The notes beneath the pieces are model-generated. The model worked only from the letters and a program-made list of their open reading frames with translations. It was not told where the DNA came from and did no database searches. From Mycolicibacterium moriokaense (GTDB lineage Bacteria > Actinomycetota > Actinomycetes > Mycobacteriales > Mycobacteriaceae), in assembly GCF_003201655.1 (NCBI RefSeq), contig NZ_QJJU01000015.1, forward strand, positions 82,496 through 146,495: a stretch of DNA of 64,000 nt, given 5' to 3'. This document shows positions 52,281 through 60,743 of the stretch, piece by piece. Numbering within the stretch: position 1 is the first letter of the stretch; each line of letters opens with the position of its first letter. The position numbers and the translations under genes were made by a program.

Positions 52281-52295
52281 GAGAATAACATTCTC
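52281..52295. promoter_or_regulatory. 15-bp operator GAGAAT-AAC-ATTCTC
   Basis: This is a perfect inverted repeat with the same arms and spacing as 18134-18148. It lies 33 bases upstream of the fadE operon and 180 bases upstream of the divergent amidohydrolase. Confidence 0.7.
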
Positions 52296-52474
52296 CTTAG
52301 ATGATGTAACGGTTCTCGGGATTCGACTACCACGTTTTGCACGTGGTACGCCATGCGACTGACCAGCGCACACCCTGACCTGCGAAGAAGTAAGCGATCT
52401 GCTGGAGAACCTAATTCTTGCCTTTGAAGAACAAGGCTTTACTATGGCTATATGTCCGGTGTGGGAGGCCTTAG

Positions 52475-53563
52475 GTGATCGAACATCCTGACGGGACCAA
52501 GACGCCCGTCATCGATGCCAGCGTGCACATCTTCTCCAGGTCGAATAAGGACCTGCGGAGCTTCCTTCGCGAGCCGTTCAAAAGCCGCGGCTTCCCGGAC
52601 TACGAAATGGACTGGTACGGCGCACCCGGCGGAGAATACGCATCCAAGACCGCCGGCCCCGATCGGCAATATCCGGGTTCAGACCCCGAGTTCGTCGGCG
52701 GGCAGCTGTTCGACGAGCGTGGCACCGACGTCGCGATCCTGCACCCGATGACTCGCGGCATCATGCCCGATCGCCATCTCGGCACCGCGATCGCGGCCGC
52801 GCACAACGAAATGATGGTGTCGCGCTGGCTCGATGACAACGCCTACGCCGACAGGTACCGCGGCACCATCCGGGTCAATCCCGACGACGTCACGGGCGCG
52901 CTGCGTGAGATCGAAAAGTACGCCGACCACCCGCGCGTCGTACAGGTCGGGGTTCCCCTGCAGTCGCGGGAGGTGTACGGCAAGCCGCAGTACTGGCCGC
53001 TGTGGGAAGCGGCCGTCGAAGCGAACCTGCCTGTCTCCGTACACATCGAGGTCGGTGCCGGGCTCTCGTTCGCGCCTACGCCTTCGGGTGTTCCCCGAAC
53101 CTATGAGCAGTACGTCAGCTTCATGGCGCTCAACTACCTGTACCACCTGATGAACATGATCGCCGAAGGGGTATTTGAGAGGATGCCGGCGCTGAAGTTC
53201 GTTTGGGCGGACGGCGCCGCCGACCTGCTGACACCGTTCATCTGGCGGATGGACTGTTTCGGCCGCCCCCATCTCGAACAAACGCCGTGGGCGCCGAAGA
53301 TGCCCGGCGACTACCTGCCCGGCCATACGTACTTCATCCAGGGCGCGATGGACGGTCCTGGTGACACCGAGTTCGCCGGGGAGTGGTTCGGCTTCACCGG
53401 CAAGGACGACATGGTGATGTACGGGTCCAGCTATCCGCACTGGCAGCTCAACGAGTTGAAGGTGCCAGCGTCGTATTCCGACGAGCAACGCGACAAGCTG
53501 TGCTGGCGAAACGCCGCTCAGCTGTATGGCATAGACGTCGGGGCCGGCGTAAGCGCACAGTAA
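52475..53563 (+). CDS. amidohydrolase 2 family protein with altered active site
   Basis: This 362-residue TIM-barrel protein is of the same family as those at 16921 and 53592. The first metal motif is DASVH, and the late catalytic position, normally Asp in GSDYPHW, is Ser319 (GSSYPHW). Loss of that Asp suggests it is inactive or a structural partner of the intact homologue encoded 28 bases downstream. GTG 52475 has GGAGG 7 bases upstream. It is the first gene of the amidohydrolase-Rieske-hydrolase cluster. Confidence 0.83.
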   Translation: MIEHPDGTKTPVIDASVHIFSRSNKDLRSFLREPFKSRGFPDYEMDWYGAPGGEYASKTAGPDRQYPGSDPEFVGGQLFDERGTDVAILHPMTRGIMPDRHLGTAIAAAHNEMMVSRWLDDNAYADRYRGTIRVNPDDVTGALREIEKYADHPRVVQVGVPLQSREVYGKPQYWPLWEAAVEANLPVSVHIEVGAGLSFAPTPSGVPRTYEQYVSFMALNYLYHLMNMIAEGVFERMPALKFVWADGAADLLTPFIWRMDCFGRPHLEQTPWAPKMPGDYLPGHTYFIQGAMDGPGDTEFAGEWFGFTGKDDMVMYGSSYPHWQLNELKVPASYSDEQRDKLCWRNAAQLYGIDVGAGVSAQ

Positions 53564-53591
53564 GAGATGACTTCGCTATAGAGGAGGCACG

Positions 53592-54734
53592 ATGACCGTG
53601 ACAACCACAGAGCGGAAGCCCGCTGCCGAGCGGGTCGCGGTCCGCTGCGTCGACTCCGATGTGCATCCGACTCCCAAGAGCGGGGTGTTGGCGCAGTACA
53701 TCCCTGAGCCGTGGCGCAGCAAGTACTTCACGACGCGCAAGGTCGGCGACCAGATCTATTACGACGCGCCGGACTACGCGCACGCGTACGCGATGCGGGC
53801 GGACACGTTCCCTGCCGACGGCGAGTTCGCGGGCAGTGACCCCGACCTCGCGTTCAAGCAGTTGATCATGGAGGCAGGCTCCGACATCGGCATCCTCGAG
53901 CCCGCCGCCTATCCCGCGCGCTTCCCCGAGGTGAACCACGCAATGAGCTGCGCCCTGAACGACTGGCAGGCCAACCACTGGCTGGACAGCCACAACAACT
54001 GGCACGAGCGTTGGCGTGGTTCCATATGCGCCGCGATCGAGGCGCCCGAGGACGGCGCCCGGGAGATAGAGCGTTGGGCCGGGCATCCCTACATGGGTCA
54101 GATTCTGATCAAAGCCGAGCCGCGCCCGGCATGGGGCGATCCGAAGTACGACCCGATCTGGGCGGCGGCCACCAAGCATGACATCACCGTGAGCTGCCAC
54201 CTGTCCCGCGGCCACCACGAGGAACTACCCATCCCGCCGGTCGGATTCCCCAGCTACAACCACGACTTCATGGTCACCTACTCGCTGCTGGCCGCGAACC
54301 AGGTGATGAGCCTGATCTTCGACGGGGTCTTCGACCGCTTCCCGACGCTGCGAATCGTGTTGGTGGAGCACGCATTCACGTGGATCCTGCCGCTGATGTG
54401 GCGGATGGATGCGATCTACGAAGCCCGCAAATCGTGGGTCGACATCAAGCGCAAGCCATCGGAGTACGTGAAGGACCACATCAAGTTCACCACCCAACCG
54501 CTGGACTACCCCGAGGACAAGACCGAGCTGTCCCGCGCGTTCGAGTGGATGGAGTGCGACAAGATCCTGCTGTTCAGCTCGGATTACCCGCACTGGACGT
54601 TCGACGACCCGCGCTGGCTGGTCAAGCACCTGCCCGAGCACGCAAGGGAGAACGTGATGTTCCGCAACGGCATCGCGACATACCATCTGCCCGAGACTGT
54701 TCCGGCCCTCGAGGGCCAAGTGCGGGTGTTCTGA
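53592..54734 (+). CDS. amidohydrolase 2 family protein
   Basis: This 380-residue protein starts at ATG 53592 behind GAGGAGG. The metal motif is VDSDVHPTP near residue 20, with His in VSCHLSRGH and the catalytic Asp331 in SSDYPHW. The active site looks complete, unlike its neighbour. The family includes metal-dependent decarboxylases and hydrolases of aromatic and related rings. A Rieske protein gene starts 2 bases after its stop. Confidence 0.85.
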   Translation: MTVTTTERKPAAERVAVRCVDSDVHPTPKSGVLAQYIPEPWRSKYFTTRKVGDQIYYDAPDYAHAYAMRADTFPADGEFAGSDPDLAFKQLIMEAGSDIGILEPAAYPARFPEVNHAMSCALNDWQANHWLDSHNNWHERWRGSICAAIEAPEDGAREIERWAGHPYMGQILIKAEPRPAWGDPKYDPIWAAATKHDITVSCHLSRGHHEELPIPPVGFPSYNHDFMVTYSLLAANQVMSLIFDGVFDRFPTLRIVLVEHAFTWILPLMWRMDAIYEARKSWVDIKRKPSEYVKDHIKFTTQPLDYPEDKTELSRAFEWMECDKILLFSSDYPHWTFDDPRWLVKHLPEHARENVMFRNGIATYHLPETVPALEGQVRVF

Positions 54735-54736
54735 CG

Positions 54737-55129
54737 GTGGCAGAAGAGGTCAAAGCGCCCCGGCTTGCGCAGGGGCGTGAGCACGTTGTGGCCACGGTGG
54801 ACGAGATCGCGCCAGGCACACACAAACTGGTGCCGATCGGGCGACACGGTGTCGGCGTCTACAACGTCAACGGCACGTTCTACGCCATAGCGAATTACTG
54901 CCCGCACGAGGGTGGCCCGCTGTGTTCAGGACGGACCCGTGGTCGCAATATCGTCGACGAGAACGTGCCAGGTGACGCCGTCATGGTTCGCGATCACGAA
55001 TTCATCTACTGCCCGTGGCACCAATGGGGATTCGAACTCGCCACCGGCACCACCGCTGTTAAACCCGAATGGAGCATCCGCACCTATCCGGTGCGGGTGG
55101 TCGGAAAAGACGTACTGGTGCAAGCATGA
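54737..55129 (+). CDS. Rieske [2Fe-2S] ferredoxin-like protein
   Basis: This 130-residue stand-alone Rieske domain has the ligands Cys55-x-His57 (CPHEGGPL) and Cys92-x2-His95 (CPWHQWGF). No oxygenase catalytic domain is attached, so it resembles a ferredoxin component or a small Rieske subunit. It starts at GTG 54737 and overlaps the following hydrolase gene by 4 bases. No dedicated reductase is in this operon, though the NuoF-like flavoprotein 1.5 kb downstream is a possible partner. Confidence 0.88.
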   Translation: MAEEVKAPRLAQGREHVVATVDEIAPGTHKLVPIGRHGVGVYNVNGTFYAIANYCPHEGGPLCSGRTRGRNIVDENVPGDAVMVRDHEFIYCPWHQWGFELATGTTAVKPEWSIRTYPVRVVGKDVLVQA

Positions 55130-56004
55130 CAACTGGCGAGAAGACCTTCGAGGTCAACGGCGGCAACGTCGTGTACGAGATCCTCGGCGAGACAGGAGAT
55201 TTCATCGCCCTCACGCCGGGAGGCCGATACAGCAAAGACATCGAGGGCCTGCGGCCGTTGGCGGACGAACTGGTCAAGGGCGGCTATCGGGTCCTGTTGT
55301 GGGACCGGCCGAACTGCGGAAAGTCGGACGTCCAGTTCTACGGGCAGAGCGAGTCCCACATGCGGGCCGAGACGCTGCATGCGCTGATTACCGGGCTCGG
55401 CATCGGGCCCTGCATCATCGCGGGCGGTTCGGGCGGCGCCCGTGACTCGATGCTGACCACCATGCTCTACCCCGATATCGTCACGAAACTCGTGGTGTGG
55501 AACATCGTCGGCGGGGTGTACGGCTCTTTCGTCCTCGGCGGGCACTACATCACGCCGAGCATTATGGCCGTGCGCGGGCTGGGTATCGAAGGCCTTTTGC
55601 GAGTGGGCGAATGGAAGGAGCGCATCGCCGAGAATCCGGCGAACCGGGACCGCATCCTCGCGCTGGACAAGGACGAGTTCCTCAAGGTGATGCTGCGCTG
55701 GCTGAACGCCTTCGTGTCCAAACCCGGCCAGACGATTCCCGGTGTCCCCGACGAGATGTTCGACAACATCACGGTGCCAACCCTGATCATCCGCGGCGGC
55801 GAGAACGATTGGGACCATCCGAAGCGGACCTCGCTCGAGGTGAGCTGCCTGATCAAGGGATCGGAGCTGATCGATCCTCCGTGGCCAGAGGATGCCTGGG
55901 AGCGTGCCGGTGAAGAGCGCGCATCAGGAAAGGTGAAGCACTTCAACATGTTCGACACGTGGGTGCAGGCCGCGCCTGCGATCCTGAAGTTCCTGGACGG
56001 CTGA
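55126..56004 (+). CDS. alpha/beta hydrolase
   Basis: This 292-residue hydrolase fold has the nucleophile elbow GGSGG with Ser102, WDRPNCGKSD in the cap-proximal strand and a C-terminal acid in LIIRGGENDWDH. It resembles C-C-bond (meta-cleavage product) or ester hydrolases. The start overlaps the Rieske stop (ATGA). Its place after amidohydrolase and Rieske genes suggests hydrolysis of a ring-opened product. Confidence 0.85.
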   Translation: MTTGEKTFEVNGGNVVYEILGETGDFIALTPGGRYSKDIEGLRPLADELVKGGYRVLLWDRPNCGKSDVQFYGQSESHMRAETLHALITGLGIGPCIIAGGSGGARDSMLTTMLYPDIVTKLVVWNIVGGVYGSFVLGGHYITPSIMAVRGLGIEGLLRVGEWKERIAENPANRDRILALDKDEFLKVMLRWLNAFVSKPGQTIPGVPDEMFDNITVPTLIIRGGENDWDHPKRTSLEVSCLIKGSELIDPPWPEDAWERAGEERASGKVKHFNMFDTWVQAAPAILKFLDG

Positions 56005-56111
56005 TGGACCTACGTCGTGGGGACGTTCCCGCCAGTCGCGAGTGTGCAGCTTCATCCGCGCACAGCGGCGTGTCGCGTATAAAACCGCACGGTCGGGTCG
56101 ACATCATGAAA

Positions 56112-56585
56112 CTACGTCAAGCGGATATGCACTTCGCAGTTGAGGGAGGCCTCGAGGGCCGTATGGATACGGCTTTCAGGGATGCGTTCCAGGTCGGTCT
56201 TGTTCAGGGTCACGTGAATCACATCGAGGCCGTCGTCGCCCGGTACTCGTTCGATGTCGCCGGTGAGACCGAATCCGGCAAGCACGCCGCGGGCGTCGTC
56301 GTCGGTTCCCCTGCTGATGTACGACAGCACTCCTGGTTCGGGTTCGGTGCTGAACGCCTTGGCGCACAAGGCAACCGCCGTTGCCTTCAACTCGTCGGGG
56401 ACACCGCCGACCATCAACATTTCGACTTCACGCCTGCCGGCGGGCATCTCCGCGAGGTTGTTGTCGAGCACATCGATGCCGGCCGGGGTCGCGAGATCGC
56501 GGAGGTTGGTCATGCCGTCGGCTAGTTGGGCACCGGTGAGCCGTCCAGCCGGGTCTACCCGGATACGCACCACCGCGGTTCTCAC
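56112..56585 (-). CDS. conserved hypothetical protein
   Basis: This 157-residue protein starts at GTG 56585. I recognise no family. It starts with a strand (TAVVRIRVDPAGRLTGAQLADGM), contains LMVGGVPDELKATAVALCAKAF and ends VIHVTLNKTDLERIPESRIHTALEASL, suggesting a two-domain alpha/beta fold without signal or membrane segments. It is the only leftward gene between 52.3 and 62.4 kb and faces the NuoF-like gene across 33 bases. Confidence 0.6.
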   Translation of the reverse strand: MRTAVVRIRVDPAGRLTGAQLADGMTNLRDLATPAGIDVLDNNLAEMPAGRREVEMLMVGGVPDELKATAVALCAKAFSTEPEPGVLSYISRGTDDDARGVLAGFGLTGDIERVPGDDGLDVIHVTLNKTDLERIPESRIHTALEASLNCEVHIRLT

Positions 56586-56618
56586 GACCGCAAGCCTATC
56601 GGCGGGGGGTGGACGGTC

Positions 56619-57908
56619 ATGACGACCACCACCGCTCTCACCATCGCTGCCTGGCCAGGCATCGAGCCGCGGCTACTGCGGCAGGGCGACGAGGATTACA
56701 CCGAGTACCGGAAGCAGGGCGGCTATCAGCCACTCGACGATGTCGATCACCTACTGGCCGAGGTGGATCTGTCCGGGCTGCTCGGCCGCGGCGGTGCCGC
56801 GTTCCCGCTGGTTGTCAAGGTGCGCGCCGTGCGCGACAACGGCCGTCTCCGCGGCGGCGCGATTGTCGTCGCCAACGGCGAAGAGGGCGAGCCAGCGTCG
56901 ATCAAGGACCGATGGCTGCTGCGGCACCGACCGCACCTTGTGCTCGATGGGCTCCGGTTGGCGGCGCGAATGGTCGAGGCGGCTCGCGCTCACGTCTACG
57001 TCTCCGATCGGCGGGCCGCCGAGGAGGTCGAATCGGCGCTGGCCGAACTCGACGCCGCCGTGCTCAACGGGCTCGCGATCAGCGTGTTGACGGTAGAACC
57101 GACGTACGTGGCGGGCGAGGAGACCGCGGCGGTGCGTGTCCTCAACGGCGGCCCGGCCAAGCCGACGGACAAGCCCCCGCGACCGTTCGAGGAGGGTGTG
57201 GCAGGGCTTCCGACACTCGTCAGCAATGTCGAGACGCTGGCCAATCTGCCGTTCCTGCACCGGCACGGCGCGGAGGCCTTCCGTCAGTACGGCACCTCGA
57301 CGTCGCCTGGCACGTTCCTCGCGACGATCACGGGGGCCGGACGGCCGCCTGCGCTGTACGAGATTCCGCACGGGGTGGCGTTCACCGATCTGCTGACGGT
57401 GCATGGTGTGCCCGCCGATCAGGTGAGCGGCGTGCTGATGGGCGGCTACTTCGCCGGCCTCGTCAACCGCGACATGCTCGACGCCACTCTCGATCACGAG
57501 AGCCTGCGCCGGCTCAACAGTGGGCTCGGATGCGGCGCGATCGCCATCCTCACCGAGGACTGCCCGGTCGCCGTCGCGGCATCGGTGATGGCTTACTACG
57601 ACCGCGAAAACGCGAGCCAGTGCGGCTCCTGCTTCAACGGCACCGCGGCGATGTCGGCGGTCACCGAGGCACTGCGCGACGGGCTGGCGACGCATGAGGA
57701 CCTGGCACGGTTGGAGCGGTGGTCGGTGGTACTCCGCGGTCGCGGTGCGTGCGCGACGCTGGACGGCGCCACCAATGTCGCGGCCAGTCTGCTGGCCCAA
57801 TTCCCCCAACTGGTCGCCAGTCACATGGAAAAGGGTTGCGAAACATGCGATTCCGGCGTCTTCGGTGCGGTGCGCCCGTATGAAGTGGAGGCGGTGATGC
57901 CGGCATGA
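56619..57908 (+). CDS. NuoF/HoxF-like NADH-binding flavoprotein
   Basis: This 429-residue homologue of the complex I 51-kDa subunit has GRGGAAFP (56-63) and NGEEGEP (86-92), which build the FMN and NADH sites. It then has an SLBB-like domain and a C-terminal Fe-S region. The usual CxxCxxC...C becomes Cys335, Cys338, Gly341, with Cys378, so one [4Fe-4S] ligand is missing. Extra Cys occur at GCETC near the end. The stop overlaps a ferredoxin gene. It probably passes NADH electrons to that ferredoxin rather than to quinone. Confidence 0.82.
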   Translation: MTTTTALTIAAWPGIEPRLLRQGDEDYTEYRKQGGYQPLDDVDHLLAEVDLSGLLGRGGAAFPLVVKVRAVRDNGRLRGGAIVVANGEEGEPASIKDRWLLRHRPHLVLDGLRLAARMVEAARAHVYVSDRRAAEEVESALAELDAAVLNGLAISVLTVEPTYVAGEETAAVRVLNGGPAKPTDKPPRPFEEGVAGLPTLVSNVETLANLPFLHRHGAEAFRQYGTSTSPGTFLATITGAGRPPALYEIPHGVAFTDLLTVHGVPADQVSGVLMGGYFAGLVNRDMLDATLDHESLRRLNSGLGCGAIAILTEDCPVAVAASVMAYYDRENASQCGSCFNGTAAMSAVTEALRDGLATHEDLARLERWSVVLRGRGACATLDGATNVAASLLAQFPQLVASHMEKGCETCDSGVFGAVRPYEVEAVMPA

Positions 57909-58204
57909 GGATCAAGCTCGATCGCACGATATGTGATGGTTTCGGCGCGTGCGCAAAGCACGCACCCGAGTATTTCTCGCTCGACGACTGGGGGTATGCG
58001 GCGCTCGTGGGAAACGGCGAGATCCCTGCAGAGGACCATGACGCCGTTACGCGGGCGCTTCTCGACTGCCCGGTCCACGCGATCATCGATATGGGCGACC
58101 ACCGGCCACCCGGCGACGGAGCTGCGCATCACGATGCGCAGGAGACGCCTGAACCTGATCCGAAAACTGAGGACAGCGAAGCGATTTCAGGATTCGTCCG
58201 GTGA
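57905..58204 (+). CDS. ferredoxin with CxxFxxC(x)nCP motif and C-terminal extension
   Basis: This 99-residue protein has ligands Cys10, Cys16 and Cys55-Pro56, with Phe13 at the position of the missing fourth ligand, implying a [3Fe-4S] cluster. A 39-residue hydrophilic tail after residue 60 is not found in the other two ferredoxins here. It overlaps the NuoF-like gene (ATGA) and the DUF35-thiolase gene (GTGA), so all three are co-translated. It may carry electrons from the flavoprotein to one of the P450s. Confidence 0.88.
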   Translation: MRIKLDRTICDGFGACAKHAPEYFSLDDWGYAALVGNGEIPAEDHDAVTRALLDCPVHAIIDMGDHRPPGDGAAHHDAQETPEPDPKTEDSEAISGFVR

Positions 58205-59856
58205 CACGGCCGCTACCGGAACTCACGGTCCAGAACGAGTTCTTCTGGACCGCGGGCAGCGACGGCGTTCTGCGCATCCAGGAGTGCCGCGACTGTGCAG
58301 CGCTGATCCATCCACCGCAGCCGGTGTGCCGGTACTGCCGAAGCCGCAACATGGGCGTACGCGACGTCTCCGGCAAGGCCACACTGTCCGCCTTCACCGT
58401 CAACCACCGGTTCGGCTTTCCCGATCTGCCTCCGCCCTACATCGTGGCCCAGGTCGCTGTTGTCGAGGATCCGCGAGTCCGGTTGACCACCAACATCGTT
58501 GAATGCGATCCCGACGAGCTCGAACTGGGCCAGACCGTCGAGGTCCTGTTCGAGAAGATCGAAGACAAAGCCGGGGTCGTCTGGCTTCCTGTCTTCAAGC
58601 CCACCGGCGAGAAGGAGACCGGACCGCAGGCCGTCGACGAGATCGCGCCGGAGGAGTTCGGCCGATTTGTCCGGCCACCGCTCGCGGGCGAGAAGTTTGA
58701 GGACAAGTCCGCGATCACCGGCATCGGGGCGTCGCGCCTCGGGCGCCGCTTGATGGTGCCGCCGCTGTCGCTCACCGTCGATGCGTGCGAGGCCGCGATC
58801 GCCGATGCGGGGTTGACGCTCGACGACATCGACGGCCTCTCCACCTACCCCGGGCTCGACATCGCAGGAATGGGTGAAGGCGGCGTCACCGCGCTGGAGG
58901 GTGCGCTGGGTATTCGACCAACTTGGATCAACGGTGGCATGGACACCTTCGGGCCCGGCGGCTCCATCATCGCGGCGATGATGGCCATTGCCACGGGCAT
59001 GGCCCGCCATGTGCTGTGCTTCCGAACGTTGTGGGAGGCGACGTTCCAGCAGCTCATGAAGGAAGGCAAGACGTCACCGCCGGGGGGCAAGCGCACCTCC
59101 AGTTGGCAGATGCCGTTCGGCGCCACGTCGGCCGCCCATGTGCTGGCGCTCAACGCGCAGAGACACTTTCAGCGCTACGGCACGACAAGGGAGACCCTTG
59201 GCTGGATCGCGTTGAACCAGCGCGCCAACGCCGCGCTGAATCCGACGGCTATCTATCGCGACCCGATGACGATGGACGACTATCTGGACGCTCGGATGAT
59301 CACCACGCCATTCGGGTTGTATGACTGCGATGTCCCGTGCGACGGTGCCATCGCGGTGATCGTCTCTGCCGTAGACGTGGCCAAGGACATGCCCAAGCCG
59401 CCCGTTCTGTTTGAGGCCGTCGGCACCCAGATCATCGAACGCACCGACTGGGACCAGACCACCATGACCCACGAGCCGCAGGTGTTGGGCCAGTCGGCGC
59501 ACCTATGGACCCGAACGTCACTGCGCCCCAAGGACGTCGACGTTGCCGAGCTTTACGACGGCTTTTCGTTCAACTGCCTTTCGTGGTTGGAGGCGCTCGG
59601 CTTCTGCGGCATCGGCGAGGCGAAAGATTTCCTCGACGGCGGCAGGGCGATCGCCCGCGATGGCGTGATCCCACTGAACACGCACGGCGGCCAGCTTTCC
59701 CATGGCCGCACCCATGGCATGGGCCTGATCCACGAAGCCGTCACCCAACTCCGCGGGGATGCCGGTGAGCGTCAGGTGAAAGACGCACACGTCGCGGTGG
59801 TCAGCAGCGGCGGCCTCACCCCGAGTGGCGCGCTCCTCCTGCGGACGGCGACATGA
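58201..59856 (+). CDS. DUF35-thiolase fusion protein, probable side-chain retro-aldolase
   Basis: This 551-residue protein joins two normally separate units. Residues 1-150 form a DUF35 zinc ribbon (Cys29, Cys32, Cys43, Cys46) and OB-fold. From about 170 onward it is thiolase-like (ITGIGASRLGRRL, NGGMDTFGPGGSI, ELYDGFSFN, NTHGGQLSHGRTHGMG). The nucleophile Cys position is occupied by the GPGGS loop, as in Ltp2-type aldolases that cleave steroid side-chain CoA esters. It starts at GTG 58201, overlapping the ferredoxin, and overlaps the following hydrolase. Confidence 0.85.
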   Translation: MTRPLPELTVQNEFFWTAGSDGVLRIQECRDCAALIHPPQPVCRYCRSRNMGVRDVSGKATLSAFTVNHRFGFPDLPPPYIVAQVAVVEDPRVRLTTNIVECDPDELELGQTVEVLFEKIEDKAGVVWLPVFKPTGEKETGPQAVDEIAPEEFGRFVRPPLAGEKFEDKSAITGIGASRLGRRLMVPPLSLTVDACEAAIADAGLTLDDIDGLSTYPGLDIAGMGEGGVTALEGALGIRPTWINGGMDTFGPGGSIIAAMMAIATGMARHVLCFRTLWEATFQQLMKEGKTSPPGGKRTSSWQMPFGATSAAHVLALNAQRHFQRYGTTRETLGWIALNQRANAALNPTAIYRDPMTMDDYLDARMITTPFGLYDCDVPCDGAIAVIVSAVDVAKDMPKPPVLFEAVGTQIIERTDWDQTTMTHEPQVLGQSAHLWTRTSLRPKDVDVAELYDGFSFNCLSWLEALGFCGIGEAKDFLDGGRAIARDGVIPLNTHGGQLSHGRTHGMGLIHEAVTQLRGDAGERQVKDAHVAVVSSGGLTPSGALLLRTAT

Positions 59857-60743
59857 GCGACCCGCGGCCCCGCGTCGTCCTCGTCGACGGTGTGCCGATG
59901 TCCGGCCTGATTGCCGCGGCGGACGAACCGCGTGGCGTCATCGTCGCGTTCCACGGCGGGGCAAGCACCGCAGCGTATTTCGACTGTCCCGGCCATCCGC
60001 GGTTGTCGCTGCTGCGCGCGGGCGCTGCGCTCGGCTACACCGTGATAGCGATGGACCGGCCGGGTTACGGCGCCTCGGCACCCTACCCCGATGCGATGCA
60101 GCATCCGGAGCAACGCGTTGCGCTGGCGTACGGAGCTGTCGACAAGATCCTCGGATCCAGTCCCCGCGGTGCTGGGCTGTTTCTGCTCGCCCACTCCGCA
60201 GGCTGTGAGCTGGCGGTGCGGATGGCCGCCGACGAAAGAGCCGAGCACGCGGGACTTCTCGGCCTTGAACTGGCAGGCACCGGTGTGCAGTACGCCGACG
60301 CCGCCAACGAAATCCTGAAGACCGCGACCGCCACCACCCGGCCGATCGGCCTGCGCGCGCTGCTTTGGGAGCCTGCGGACCTGTATCCGCCCGACGTGTT
60401 GTCCGGCATGACGAACTCTTCGACCGGCGCACTCTACGAGATGGGCATGACGAAGAGCTGGCCGCAGCAGGACTTCCCCGCACTTGCGTCACGCGTGCGG
60501 GTGCCGGTGCAGTTCAGCGTCGCCGAGCATGAACGGGTATGGCGTTCGGATCCTGAGACGCTGGCCCAAATCGGCGCCATGTTCACCGCGTCACCGCGAT
60601 TCGTGATCAATGAGCAACCGAGCACTGGACACAATCTGTCCTTGTCGGTCAACGCAGCGGCCTACCACAGCACCGTGTTGTCGTTCGTCGGGGAATGCGT
60701 TGTCGCGCAGAAGGACACATCGAAAGCAATGGAGGCGGGTTGA
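59853..60743 (+). CDS. alpha/beta hydrolase
   Basis: This 296-residue protein has the nucleophile elbow AHSAG with Ser115, the oxyanion strand VAFHGGAS and MDRPGYGAS, and the catalytic His in GHNLSLS near the C-terminus. It is a different subfamily from the hydrolase at 55126. It overlaps the fusion gene by 4 bases and shares TGATG with the next gene. It may be an esterase or thioesterase releasing CoA or lactone products. Confidence 0.83.
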   Translation: MSDPRPRVVLVDGVPMSGLIAAADEPRGVIVAFHGGASTAAYFDCPGHPRLSLLRAGAALGYTVIAMDRPGYGASAPYPDAMQHPEQRVALAYGAVDKILGSSPRGAGLFLLAHSAGCELAVRMAADERAEHAGLLGLELAGTGVQYADAANEILKTATATTRPIGLRALLWEPADLYPPDVLSGMTNSSTGALYEMGMTKSWPQQDFPALASRVRVPVQFSVAEHERVWRSDPETLAQIGAMFTASPRFVINEQPSTGHNLSLSVNAAAYHSTVLSFVGECVVAQKDTSKAMEAG

